Assembly: GCA_020631735.1 (NCBI GenBank)
Contig: CM036221.1
Location: forward strand, 12,195,381-12,259,380
Source of the DNA: Saccharum officinarum
Lineage: Eukaryota; Streptophyta; Magnoliopsida; Poales; Poaceae
DNA: 64,000 nt
Reading direction: 5' to 3'
Shown here: positions 9,833 to 23,202 of the stretch, piece by piece
Position numbering within the stretch: position 1 is the stretch's first letter
Layout of the letters: every line of letters begins with the position of its first letter
Position numbers and translations under genes: made by a program
Notes under the pieces: generated by a model
Told to the model about the DNA's origin: nothing
Database searches by the model: none
Seen by the model: the letters and a program-made list of their open reading frames with translations, nothing else

Positions 9833-12800
9833 GTTGGTTATGACAGGAATGGCACATCTCATGTTAGGGTGGAGAGCTTAGATGAAGCCAGTATCAATTA
9901 TGTCACACAACCACACCGTTAAGGTACCGTGATGGCCGCAACACCGGAAACTGCCGATTCAGATGTCATGGCAAATGTAAAACCTTAAGAAATTTGCCTT
10001 CTGGACATGGAATCAAGCTAGTTTTTCATGACTATAGAACTATAGGCCTCACCCTAGGGAACCTAAATTGGCAAAAGTGGGTTATTAGAGATTTTTTTCT
10101 AAAAATAACTTATCATAGGCAACAAAGCAGTGTTTGTTTCGGTGAAATAATGCAATTCCATCAAAGATGTCTGGCTCCACCCGTGTTGTGAAATGGGTTG
10201 GTTGTGATAGGAATGAACACTCTCATGTTAGGGTGGAGAGCTTTGATGAAGTTATTATCAACTACGTCACACAATCACGTAGTTAATATATCGTGATGGC
10301 CGCGACACTAGGACTGCCGATGCATATGTTGTGGCAAATGTAAAACCTTGAGAACTTTGCCTTCTGGACATGGAATCAAGCTAGTTTTTTTCATGGTTGT
10401 AGAACTATAGGCCTCACCCTAGGAAACCTAAATTGGCCAAAGTGGATCCCTGGAGACTTTTCTAAAAATAACTTATCATAGGCAATAAAGCAGTGTTTAT
10501 TTTGGTGAAATCAAGCAATTCCGTCAGAGATGTCTGGGTTCACCCGTGTTACGAAATGAGTTGTTTGTGACAGGAATGGCACATCTCATGTTAGGGTGGA
10601 GAGCTTACATGAAGGCAGTATCAATTACGTCGTACAACCACGTCGTTAAGGTACCGTGATGGCCGTGACATCTAAAATAGCCGATTCAGATGTCGTGGCA
10701 AATGTAAAACCTTGAGAAACTTGCCTTCTAGAAATGGAATCGAGCTAGTTTTTTTATGGCTATAGAACTATAGGCCTCATCCTAGGGAACCTGAGTTCAC
10801 AAAAGTGGGTCCCTAGAGACTTTTCTAAAATTAACTTATCATAGGCAACAAAGTAGTGTTTGTTTTGGTGAAATCATGCAATTCCGTCAAAGATGTCTGG
10901 CTCCACCCGTGTTATGAAATGAGTTGGTTATGATAGGAATGGCACATCTCATGTTAGGGTAGAGAGCTTAGATGAAGCTAGTATCAATTATATTGCACAA
11001 CCACACCATTAAGGTACCGTGATGGCCGCAACACCGGAAACTGCCGATTCAGATGTCATGGCAAATGTAAAACCTTAAGAAATTTGCCTTCTGGACATGG
11101 AATCAAGCTAGTTTTTTTCATGACTATAGAACTATAGGCCTCACCCTAGGGAACCTAAATTGGCAAAAGTGGGTTATTAGAGATTTTTTCTAAAAATAAC
11201 TTATCATAGGCAACAAAGCAATGTTTGTTTCGGTGAAATAATGCAATTCCATCAAAGATATCTGGCTCCACCCGTGTTATGAAATGGGTTGGTTGTGATA
11301 GGATTGACACATCTCATGTTAGGGTGGAGAGCTTTGATGAAGTTGTTATCAACTACGTCACACAATCACGTAGTTAATATACCGTGATGGCCGTGACACT
11401 AGGACTACCGATGCATATGTTGTGGCAAATGTAAAACCTTGAGAACTTTGCCTTCTGGACATGGAATCAAGCTAGTTTTTTTCATGGTTGTAAAACTACA
11501 GGCCTCACCCTAGGAAACCTAAATTGGCCAAAGTGGATCCCTGGAGACTTTTCTAAAAATAACTTATCATAGGAAATAAAGTAGTGTTTATTTTGGTGAA
11601 ATCAAGCAATTCCGTCAAAGATGTCTGGGTTCACCCGTGTTACGAAACGAGTTGGTTTTGATAGGAATGACACATCTCATGTTTGGGTGGAGAGCTAACA
11701 TGAAGCCAGTATCAATTATGTCATACAACCATGCCGTTAAGGTACCGTGATGGCCATGACATCGAAAATAGCCGATTCAGATGTTGTGGCAAATGTAAAA
11801 CCTTGAGAAACTTGCCTTCTAGACATGGAATCAAGCTAGTTTTTTTATGGATATAGAACTATAGGCCTCATCCTAGGGAACCTGAGTTCGCAAAAGTGGG
11901 TCCCTAGAGACTTTTCTAAAATTAACTTATCATAGGCAATAAAGCAGTGTTTATTTTGGTGAAATCATGCAATTCTATCAAAGATGTCTGGCAACACCCG
12001 TGTTATGAAATGAGTTGGTTATGACAGGAATGGCACATCTCATGTTAGGGTGGAGAGCTTAGATGAAGCCAGTATCAATTATGTCGCACAACCACACCGT
12101 TAAGGTACCGTGATGGCCGCAACACCGAGCACTGCCGATTCAGATGTCGTGGCAAATGCAAAACCTTGAGAACTTTGCCTTCTGGACATGGAATCAAGAT
12201 ATTTTTTTCATGGTTGTAGAACTACAGGCTTCACCCAAGGAAACCTAAATTGGCTAAAGTGGATCCCTAGAGACTTTTCTAAAAATAACTTATCATAGGC
12301 AACAAAGCAGTGTTTGTTTCGGTGAAATAATACAATTCCATCAAAGAAGTCTGGCTCCACCCATGTTATGAAATGGGTTGGTTGTGATTGGAATGACACA
12401 TCTCATGTTAGGGTGCAGAGCTTTGATGAAGTTGTTATCAACTACGTCACACAATCACGTAGTTAATATACCGTGATGGCCGTGACACTAGGACTGCCGA
12501 TGCATATGTTGTGGCAAATGTAAAACCTTGAGAACTTTGCCTTCTGGACATGGAATCAAGATAGTTTTTTTCATGGTTGTAGAACTATAGGCTTCACCCA
12601 AGGAAACCTAAATTGGCCAAAGTGGATCCCTGGAGACTTTTCTAAAAATAACTTATCATAGGAAATAAAGTAGTGTTTATTTTGGTGAAATCAAGCAATT
12701 CCGTCAAAGATGTCTGGGTTCACCCGTGTTACGAAACGAGTTGGTTTTGATAGGAATGACACATCTCATGTTTGGGTGGAGAGCTTACATGAAGCCAGTA

Positions 12801-15599
12801 TCAATTACGTCGTACAACCACGCCGTTAAGGTACCGTGATGGCCATGACATCAGAAACAGTCGATTCAGATGTCATGACAAATGTAAAACCTTAAGAAAC
12901 TTGCCTCCTGGACATGGAATCGAGCTAGTTTTTTTATGGATATAGAACTATAGGCCTCATCCTAGGGAACCTGAGTTCGAAAAAGTGGGTCCCTAGAGAC
13001 TTTTCTAAAATTAACTTATCATAGGCAACAAAGCAGTGTTTGTTTTGGTGAAATCATGCAATTCCGTCAAAGATGTCTGGCTCCACCCGTGTTATGAAAT
13101 GAGTTGGTTATGACAGGAATGGCACATCTCATGTTAGGGTGGAGAGCTTAGATGAAGCCAGTATCAATTATGTCGCACAACCACACCATTAAGGTATCGT
13201 GATGGTCGCAACACCGGAAACTGCCGATTCAGATGTCATGGCAAATGTAAAACCTTAAGAAATTTGCCTTCTGGACATGGAATCAAGCTAGTTTTTTCAT
13301 GACTATAGAACTATAGGCCTCACCCTAGGGAACCTAAATTGGCAAAAGTGGGTTATTAGAGATTTTTTCTAAAAATAACTTATCATAGGCAACAAAGCAG
13401 TGTTTGTTTCGGTGAAATAATGCAATTCCATCAAAGATGTCTGGCTCCACCCGTGTTATGAAATGGGTTGGTTGTGATAGGAATGACACATCTCATGTTA
13501 GGGTGGAGAGCTTTGATGAAGTTATTATCAACTATGTCACACAATCACGTAGTTAATATACCGTGATGGCCGTGACACTAGGACTGCCGATGCATATGTT
13601 GTGGCAAATGTAAAACCTTGAGAACTTTGCCTTCTGGACATGGAATCAAGATAGTTTTTTTCATGGTTGTAGAACTATAGGCTTCACCCAAGGAAACCTA
13701 AATTGGCCAAAGTGGATCCCTGGAGACTTTTCTAAAAATAACTTATCATAGGAAATAAAGTAGTGTTTATTTTGGTGAAATCAAGCAATTCCGTCAAAGA
13801 TGTCTGGGTTCACCCGTGTTACGAAATGAGTTGGTTGTGATAGGAATGACACATCTCATGTTAGGGTGGAGAGCTTACATGAAGGCAGTATCAATTACGT
13901 CGTACAACCACGCCGTTAAGGTACTGTGATGGCCGTGACATCGAAAACAGCCGATTCAGATGTCGTGGCAAATGTAAAACCTTGAGAAACTTGCCTTCTA
14001 GACATGGAATCGAGCTAGTTTTTTATGGCTATAGAACTATAGGCCTCATCCTAGGGAACCTAAGTTCGCTAAAGTGGGTCCCTAGAGACTTTTCTAAAAT
14101 TAACTTACCATAGGCAACAAAGCAGTGTTTGTTTTGGTGAAATCATGCAATTCCGTCAAAGATGTCTGGCTCCACCCGTGTTATGAAATGACTTGGTTAC
14201 GACTGGAATGGCACATCTCATGTTAGGGTGGAGAGCTTAGATGAAGCCAGTATCAATTATGTCGCACAACCACACCGTTAAGGTACCGTGATGGCCGCAA
14301 CACCGGAAACTGCCGATTCAGATGTCATGGCAAATGTAAAACCTTAAGAAATTTGCCTTCTGGACATGGAATCAAGCTAGTTTTTTTCATGACTATAGAA
14401 CTATAGGCCTCACCCTAGGGAACCTAAATTGGCAAAAGTGGGTTATTAGAGATTTTTTCTAAAAATAACTTATCATAGGCAACAAAGTAGTGTTTGTTTT
14501 GCTGAAATCATGCAATTCCAACAAAGAAGTCTAGGCTCCACCCGTGTTACAAAATGAGTTGGTCGTGATAGGAATGGCACATCTCATGTTAGGGTGCAGA
14601 GCTTTGATGAAGTTATTATCAACTATGTCACACAATCACGTAGTTAATATACCGTGATGGCCGCGACACTAGGACTGCCGATGCATATATTGTGGCAAAT
14701 GTAAAACCTTGAGAACTTTGCCTTCTGGACATGGAATCAAGCTAGTTTTTTTCATGGTTGTAGAACTACAGGCCTCACCCTAGGAAACCTAAATTGGCCA
14801 AAGTGGATTCCTGGAGACTTTTCTAAAAATAACTTATCATAGGCAATAAAGAAGTGTTTATTTTGGTGAAATCAAGCAATTCTAGCAAAGATGTCTGGGT
14901 TCACTCGTGTTACGAAATGAGTTGGTTGTGATAGGAATGGCACATCTCATGTTAGGGTGGAGAGCTTACATGAAGGCAGTATCAATTACGTCGTACAACC
15001 ACCCCGTTAAAGTACCGTGATAGCCGTGACATCGGAAACAACCGATTCAGACGTCGTGGCAAATGTAAAACCTTGAGAAACTTGCCTTCTAGACATGGAA
15101 TCGAGCTAGTTTTTTTATGGCTATAGAACTATAGGCCTCATCCTAGGGAACCTGAGTTAAAAAAAGTGGGTCCCTAGAGACTTTTCTAAAATTAACTTAC
15201 CATAGGCAACAAAGCAGTGTTTGTTTTGGTGAAATCATGCAATTCCGTCAAAGATGTCTGGCTCCACCCATGTTATGAAATGAGTTGGTTATGATAGGAA
15301 TGGCACATCTCATGTTAGGGTGGAGAGCTTAGATGAAGCCAGTATCAATTATGTCGCACAACCACACCGTTAAGGTACCGTGATGGCCGCAACACCGGAA
15401 ACTGCCGATTCAGATGTCATGGCAAATGTAAAACCTTAAGAAATTTGCCTTCTGGACATGGAATCAAGCTAGTTTTTTTCATGACTATAGAACTATAGGC
15501 CTCACCGTAGGGAACCTAAATTGGCAAAAGTGGGTTATTAGAGATTTTTCTAAAAATAACTTATCATAGGCAACAAAGTAGTGTTTGTTTTGCTGAAAT

Positions 15600-18500
15600 C
15601 ATGCAATTCCAACAAAGAAGTCTAGGTCCACCCATGTTACGAAATGAGTTGGTTGTTATAGGAATGGCACATCTCATGTTAGGGTGGAGAGCTTAGATGA
15701 AGTCAATATCAATTATGTTGCACAACTACGCCGTTAAGGTCCCGTTATGGCCGTGACACCGAGCACTGCCGATTCAGATGTCGTGGCAAATGTAAAACCT
15801 TGAGAACTTTGCCTTCTAGACATGGAATCAAGATAGTTCTTTTCATGGTTGTAGAACAATAGGATTCACCCAAGTAAACCTAAATTGGCCAAAGTGGATC
15901 CGTAGGTACTTTTCTGAAAATAACTTATAATAGGCAATAAAGCAGTGTTTATTTTGGTGAAATCAAGCAATTCCGTCAAAGATGTCTGGGTTCACTCATG
16001 TTACGAAATGAGTTGGTTGTGATAGGAATGGCACATCTCATGTTAGGGTGGAGAGCTTACATGAAGGCAGTATCAATTACGTCGTACAACCACGCCATTA
16101 AGGTACCATGATGGCCGTGACATCGGAAACAGCCGATTCAGACGTCATGGCAAATGTAAAAACTTGAGAAACTTGCCTTCTGGACATGGAATTGAGCTAG
16201 TTTTTTTATGGCTATAGAACTATAGGCCTCATCCTAGGGAACCTGAGTTCGCAAAAGTGGGTCCCTAGAGACTTTATCTAAAATTAACTTATCATAGGCA
16301 ACAAAGTAGTGTTTGTTTTGGTGAAATCATGCAATTCCGTCAAAGATGTCTGGCTCCACCCGTGTTATGAAATGAGTTGGTTATGATAGGAATGGCACAT
16401 CTCATGTTAGGGTAGAGAGCTTAGATGAAGCTAGTATCAATTATGTCGCACAACCACACCGTTAAGGTACCGTGATGGCCGCAACACCGGAAACTGCCGA
16501 TTCAGATGTCATGGCAAATGTAAAACCTTAAGAAATTTGCCTTCTGGACATGGAATCAAGCTAGTTTTTTTCATGACTATAGAACTATAGGCCTCACCCT
16601 AGGGAACCTAAATTGGCAAAAGTGGGTTATTAGAGATTTTTCTAAAAATAACTTATCATAGGCAACAAAGTAGTGTTTGTTTTGCTGAAATCATGCAATT
16701 CCAACAAAGAAGTCTAGGTCCACCCATGTTACGAAATGAGTTGGTTGTTATAGGAATGGCACATCTCATGTTAGGGTGGAGAGCTTAGATGAAGTCAATA
16801 TCAATTATGTTGCACAACTACGCCGTTAAGGTCCCGTTATGGCCGTGACACCGAGCACTGCCGATTCAGATGTCATGGCAAATGTAAAACCTTGAGAACT
16901 TTGCCTTCTAGACATGGAATCAAGATAGTTCTTTTCATGGTTGTAGAACTATAGGCTTCACCCAAGTAAACCTAAATTGGCCAAAGTGGATCCGTAGGTA
17001 CTTTTCTAAAAATAACTTATAATAGGCAATAAAGCAGTGTTTATTTTGGTGAAATCAAGCAATTCCGTCAAAGATGTCTGGGTTCACTCATGTTATGAAA
17101 TGAGTTGGTTGTGATAGGAATGGCACATCTCATGTTAGGGTGGAGAGCTTACATGAAGGCAGTATCAATTACGTCATACAACCACGCCGTTAAGGTACCA
17201 TGATGGCCATGACATCGGAAACAGCCGATTCAGACGTCATGGCAAATGTAAAAACTTGAGAAACTTGCCTTCTGGACATGGAATTGAGCTAGTTTTTTTA
17301 TGGCTATAGAACTATAGGCCTCATCCTAGGGAACCTGAGTTCACAAAAGTGGGTCCCTAGAGACTTTTTCTAAAATTAACTTATCATAGGCAACAAAGTA
17401 GTGTTTGTTTTGGTGAAATCATGCAATTCCGTCAAAGATGTCTGGCTCCACCCGTGTTATGAAATGAGTTGGTTATGATAGGAATGGCACATCTCATGTT
17501 AGGGTAGAGAGCTTAGATGAAGCTAGTATCAATTATATTGCACAACCACACCGTTAAGGTACCGTGATGGCCGCAACACCGGAAACTGCCGATTCAGATG
17601 TCATGGCAAATGTAAAACCTTAAAAAATTTGCCTTCTGGACATGGAATCAAGCTAGTTTTTTTCATGACTATAGAACTATAGGCCTCACCGTAGGGAACC
17701 TAAATTGGCAAAAGTGGGTTATTAGAGATTTTTCTAAAAATAACTTATCATAGGCAACAAAGTAGTGTTTGTTTTGCTGAAATCATGCAATTCCAACAAA
17801 GAAGTCTAGGTCCACCCATGTTATGAAATGAGTTGGTTGTTATAGGAATGGCACATCTCATGTTAGGGTGGAGAGCTTAGATGAAGTAAATATCAATTAT
17901 GTTGCACAACACGCCGTTAAGGTCCCGTTATGGCCGTGACACCGAGCACTACCGATTCAGATATCGTGGCAAATGTAAAACCTTGAGAACTTTGCCTTCT
18001 AGACATGGAATCAAGATAGTTCTTTTCATGGTTGTAGAACAATAGGATTCACCCAAGTAAACCTAAATTGGCCAAAGTGGATCCGTAGGTACTTTTCTGA
18101 AAATAACTTATAATAGGCAATAAAGCAGTGTTTATTTTGGTGAAATCAAGCAATTCCGTCAAAGATGTCTGGGTTCACTCATGTTACGAAATGAGTTGGT
18201 TGTGATAGGAATGGCACATCTCATGTTAGGGTGGAGAGCTTACATGAAGGCAGTATCAATTACGTCGTACAACCACGCCGTTAAGGTACCATGATGGCCG
18301 TGACATCGGAAACAGCCGATTCAGACGTCATGGCAAATGTAAAAACTTGAGAAACTTGCCTTCTGGACATGGAATTGAGCTAGTTTTTTTATGGCTATAG
18401 AACTATAGGCCTCATCCTAGGGAACCTGAGTTCGCAAAAGTGGGTCCCTAGAGACTTTATCTAAAATTAACTTATCATAGGCAACAAAGTAGTGTTTGTT

Positions 18501-19970
18501 TTGGTGAAATCATGCAATTCCGTCAAAGATGTCTGGCTCCACCCGTGTTATGAAATGAGTTGGTTATGATAGGAATGGCACATCTCATGTTAGGGTAGAG
18601 AGCTTAGATGAAGCTAGTATCAATTATGTTGCACAACCACACCGTTAAGGTACCGTGATGGCCGCAACACCGGAAACTGCCGATTCAGATGTCATGGCAA
18701 ATGTAAAACCTTAAGAAATTTGCCTTCTGGATATAGAATCAAGCTAGTTTTTTTCATGACTATAGAACTATAGGCCTCACCCTAGGGAACGTAAATTGGC
18801 AAAAGTGGGTTATTAGAGATTTTTCTAAAAATAACTTATCATAGGCAACAAAGTAGTGTTTGTTTTGCTGAAATCATGCAATTCCAACAAAGAAGTCTAG
18901 GTCCACCCATGTTACGAAATGAGTTGGTTGTTATAGGAATGGCACATCTCATGTTAGGGTGGAGAGCTTAGATGAAGTCGATATCAATTATGTTGCACAA
19001 CTACGCCGTTAAGGTCCCGTTATGGCCGTGACACCGAGCACTGCCGATTCAGATGTCATGGCAAATGTAAAACCTTGAGAACTTTGCCTTCTAGACATGG
19101 AATCAAGATAGTTCTTTTCATGGTTGTAGAACTATAGGCTTCACCCAAGTAAACCTAAATTGGCCAAAGTGGATCCGTAGGTACTTTTCTAAAAATAACT
19201 TATAATAGGCAATAAAGCAGTGTTTATTTTGGTGAAATCAAGCAATTCCGTCAAAGATGTCTGGGTTCACTCATGTTATGAAATGAGTTGGTTGTGATAG
19301 GAATGGCACATCTCATGTTAGGGTGGAGAGCTTACATGAAGGCAGTATCAATTACGTCATACAACCACGCCGTTAAGGTACCATGATGGCCATGACATCG
19401 GAAACAACCGATTCAGACGTCATGGCAAATGTAAAAACTTGAGAAACTTGCCTTCTGGACATGGAATTGAGCTAGTTTTTTTATGGCTATAGAACTATAG
19501 GGCTCATCCTAGGGAACCTGAGTTCACAAAAGTGGGTCCCTAGAGACTTTTTCTAAAATTAACTTATCATAGGCAACAAAGTAGTGTTTGTTTTGGTGAA
19601 ATCATGCAATTCCGTCAAAGATGTCTGGCTCCACCCGTGTTATGAAATGAGTTGGTTATGATAGGAATGGCACATCTCATGTTAGGGTAGAGAGCTTAGA
19701 TGAAGCTAGTATCAATTATATTGCACAACCACACCGTTAAGGTACCGTGATGGCCGCAACACCGGAAACTACCGATTCAGATGTCATGGCAAATGTAAAA
19801 CCTTAAGAAATTTGCCTTCTGGACATGGAATCAAGCTAGTTTTTTTCATGACTATAGAACTATAGGCCTCACCCTAGGGAACCTAAATTGGCAAAAGTGG
19901 GTTATTAGAGATTTTTCTAAAAATAACTTATCATAGGCAACAAAGTAGTGTTTGTTTTGCTGAAATCATG
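15600..19970 (+). repeat. ~2.18-kb super-repeat (six monomers), two tandem copies
   Basis: Private variants alternate between successive higher-order units and repeat every ~2182 bp. ACTTTATCTAAAATT occurs at 16271 and 18453, and ACTTTTTCTAAAATT at 17363 and 19546. CCGTAGGGAACC versus CCCTAGGGAACC, and AACAATAGGATTC versus AACTATAGGCTTC, alternate in the same way. This is a recent duplication of an A-B-D-A-B-D block. Boundaries are approximate. Confidence 0.75.
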
Positions 19971-21675
19971 CAATTCCAACAAAGAAGTCTAGGTCCACCC
20001 GTGTTATGAAATGAGTTGGTTGTGATAGGAATGGCACATGTCATGTTAGGGTGGAGAGCTTAGATGAAGTCAATATCAATTATGTTGCACAACCACGCCG
20101 TTAAGGTCCCGTTATGGCCGTGACACCGAGCACTACCGATTCAGATGTCGTGGCAAATATGAAACCTTGAGAACTTTGCCTTCTGGACATGGAATCAAGA
20201 TAGATTTTTTCATGGTTGTAGAACTATAGGCTTCACCCAAGGAAACCTAAATTGGCCAAAGTGGATCACTAGATACTTTTCTAAAAATAACTTATCATAG
20301 GCAATAAAGCAGTGTTTATTTTGGTGAAATCAAGCAATTCCGTCAAAGATGTCTGGGTTCACTCGTGTTACGAAACGAGTTGGTTGTGATAGGAATGGCA
20401 CATCTCACGTTAGGGTGGAGAGCTTACATGAAGGCAGTATCAATTACGTCGTACAACCACGCCGTTAAGGTACCATGATGGCCGTGACATCGGAAATAGC
20501 CGATTCAGACGTCGTGGCAAATGTAAAACCTTGAGAAACTTGCCTTCTGGACATGGAATCGAGCTAGTTTTTTTATGGTTATGGAACTATAGGCCTCATC
20601 CTAGGGAACCTGAGTTCGCAAAAGTGGGTCCCTAGAGACTTTTCTAAAATTAACTTATCATAGGCAACAAAGTAGTGTTTGTTTTGGTGAAATCATGCAA
20701 TTCCGTCAAAGATGTCTGGCTCCACCCGTGTTATGAAATGAGTTGGTTATGATAGGAATGGCACATCTTATGTTAGGGTGGAGAGCTTAGATGAAGCTAG
20801 TATGAATTATGTCGCACAACCACACCGTTAAGGTACCGTGATGGCCGCAACACCGGAAACTGCCGATTCAGATGTCATGTCAAATGTAAAACCTTAAGAA
20901 ATTTGCCTTCTGGACATGGAATCAAGCTAGTTTTTTTCATGACTATAGAACTATAGGCCTCACCCTAGGGAACCTAAATTGGAAAAAGTGGGTTATTAGA
21001 GATTTTTTATAAAAATAACTTATCATAGGCAACAAAGCAGTGTTTGTTTAGGTGAAAGAATGCAATTCCATCAAAGATGTCTGGCTCCACTCGTGTTATG
21101 AAATGAGTTGTTATGACAGGAATGACACATCTCATGTTAGGGTGGAGAGCTTAGATGAAGCCAGTATCAATTATGTCACACAACCACATCGTTAAGGTAC
21201 CGTGATGGCCGTGACATCAGAAACCGCAGATTCAGATGTCGTGGCAAATGTAAAACCATAAGAAATTTGCCTTCTGGACATGGATTGAAGCTAGTTTTTT
21301 CATGACTTTAGAACTATAGGCCTCACCCCAGGGAACCTAAATTGGCAAAAGTGGGTTCTTAGAGATTTTTCTAAAAATAACTTATCATAGGCCACAAAGC
21401 AGCGTTTGTTTCGGTGAAACAATGCAATTCCATCAAAGATGTCTGGCTCCACCCATGTTCTGAAATGAGTTGGTTATGATAGGAATGACACATCTCATGT
21501 TAGGGTGGAGAGCTTTGATGAAGTCAGTATCAACTATGTCACACAACCATGCAGTTAATGTACCATAATGGCCGCGACACTGAGAAACTGTCGATGAATA
21601 TATTGTGGCAAATGTAAAACCTTGAGAACTTTGCCTTCTGGACATGGAATCAAGCTAGTTTTTTATGGCTGCAAA

Positions 21676-23202
21676 TGAAAGTCCTATGTTTGGTGTTGGT
21701 AATTAGTGACAATGCCTAAATACTAATCCTATGCCTAAGTTGTATGTAGCATATGAGGATTAGTACATTCCAAGGTTGGTGGCAAGATGGACATGGTGAT
21801 CATGATGGCCACACTTGGATTTGGACGCAACCCTATGTGATCAAGGCAAAGGTATATGCTTAAGGGTTGTGTTTTAGTAACCAAGACACCTAGTGGGTGT
21901 GGTTACATTATAGGATAGATAGTTGTACTATAAAGAGGGGAATGACGCGGCTATTGAACTCCTAAGTGCCTCTAGATGTGCATTTCATGATCATATGCAT
22001 TTGGATAGAACTAATATCGCCTCGAAAAATGATTGTAAAAATGCTAACACACTCACACATGACGAAGATCACTTGGTGGTGTTAGCACGTTTGCGAAGGC
22101 GGTGGAGTTTGAGCGGTAGAGAGGGTTTGGGGTCCTCTCTCCCTCCCGCCGAGCTTGCGAGGCGAGATTCAAGCTTTTTCGAGAAGTTGAAACGACTATT
22201 TTCCACTACGCCGGAAGTCCAGAAAAGAAACGGAGGCGAATGGAGGTCACAGAGGTGACCGGACGCTGAACCGGACGCGGTCCTTGCACGACCGGACGCG
22301 TCCGGTCAGTGTTCAGTGTCTGCGCGTTTTTCAGTTCGATGATCGGACGCGAGGCGCGTCCGGTCACTGATGATCGGACGCGTCCGGTCTTTCAGGGAGC
22401 TTACTGGACTCTAATCGGACGCTGGCACTGTCGCGTCCGGTCATGTTTCTTCAGCGCGTCCGGTCGTTGTTTCGTTGAGCGCTGCTCAGGCGACCAGCGC
22501 GTCCGGTCACTCACGGGACCAGCGCGTCCGGTCGTTCGCAGCGCGTCCGGTCTGCGCGATGAGCGCGTCCGGTCGTTGCTTCGCAGTTAGCTATTGGGCG
22601 ACCGGCGCGTCCGGTCGTTTGGACCAGCGCGTCCGGTCAGTGCTTCCTGAGTTAGCCGTTGGGCGACCGGCGCGTCCAGTCAGTTGGACCAGCGCATCCG
22701 GTCAGCACGATTTCGGCTGTTTAAGTTTCTAACGGCTCTATTCGAAGGGGTACGTCTATAAATACTCGTTAGCCAGCTCAAGGCTCTCTCTCTCGAACAT
22801 TTTACATACTTGTGAGCACTTTGAGCTAAGCAACTCCCCTCCCACTCATCTCTCTTGCTTCTTTGCATATTCAAAGTGAGATTGAGTGATCCAAGTGCAT
22901 TTGCATTGTGAGATTGCATCTAGTTGGCACTTGGTGGTTTATTTGCTGCGGGATTCTTGTTTCTCTTGGTGGTTGCCACCACCTAGATGGCTTGGAGCAG
23001 CTTGGAGGCATTGGCAAGAGTTGGTGATTGTTCTTGGCCACCTCCGGTGATTGTGAGGGGTTTGTGCCTACCTCGACGAAGCGCCAAAGGCAACGTTAGT
23101 GAATTGCTCGTGTCATTGCAACCTTTTACCATTTGGTAGGTTCTTGTGGTGCCTTTTGAGAGGCTCGGTGTGAGACCGATTAGCCACCGAACCACGTGCC
23201 TA
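21676..23202 (+). mobile_element. Truncated Sirevirus-like LTR in the satellite
   Basis: The insert starts TGAAAG and continues GTTGGTAATTAGTGACAA, which resembles the start (+ sense) of grass Sirevirus LTRs. A CpG-rich block (about 22260-22700) holds about fifteen copies of GCGTCCGGTC and variants. A TATA box follows at 22757, then a leader with CT-rich stretches. The 3' end is lost: satellite resumes at TAGTATGAATTATG (23203) with no terminal CA and no target duplication. Satellite phase is not restored across the insert, so flanking DNA was lost or rearranged. It is a different family from the LTRs at 47610 and 57287 but uses the same palindromic vocabulary. Confidence 0.75.
22757..22764 (+). 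promoter_or_regulatory. TATA box of the truncated LTR
   Basis: TATAAATA just downstream of the CpG-rich repeat block, the usual order in grass Sirevirus LTRs. Confidence 0.6.

Larger units (their letters stand above)
8403..21675 (+). repeat. ~360-bp satellite, left array, + orientation
   Basis: Near-continuous tandem monomers of 357-364 bp (about 37 by division). Three monomer types alternate. Type A has ACATGAAGGCAGTATC and CATCGGAAACAGCC. Type B has AGATGAAGCCAGTATC and CACCGGAAACTGCC. Type C has TTTGATGAAGTTATTATC and CACTAGGACTGCCGATG. One full B-C-A repeat is 8752-9832 (B 8752-9114, C 9115-9475, A 9476-9832). The remaining ~250 bp, from GGCAAATGTAAAACC to CATGTTAGGGTGGAGAGC, is nearly shared by all types. 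From about 15600 to 20400 type C is largely replaced by a fourth type, D (CACCGAGCACTGCC). Small open frames inside are incidental. I do not recognise the family; it does not look like the maize 180-bp knob repeat or a ~137-156-bp grass centromere repeat. Confidence 0.95.

Noticed and set aside
9994..10191. Recurrent 60-70-codon open frames in the satellite (also 12208, 21433, 25045, 46235, 60070, 61262, 61523, 62977)
   Set aside because: They are the same repeat read in a chance-open frame, vary with each monomer and have no start context or domain. Satellite, not genes.
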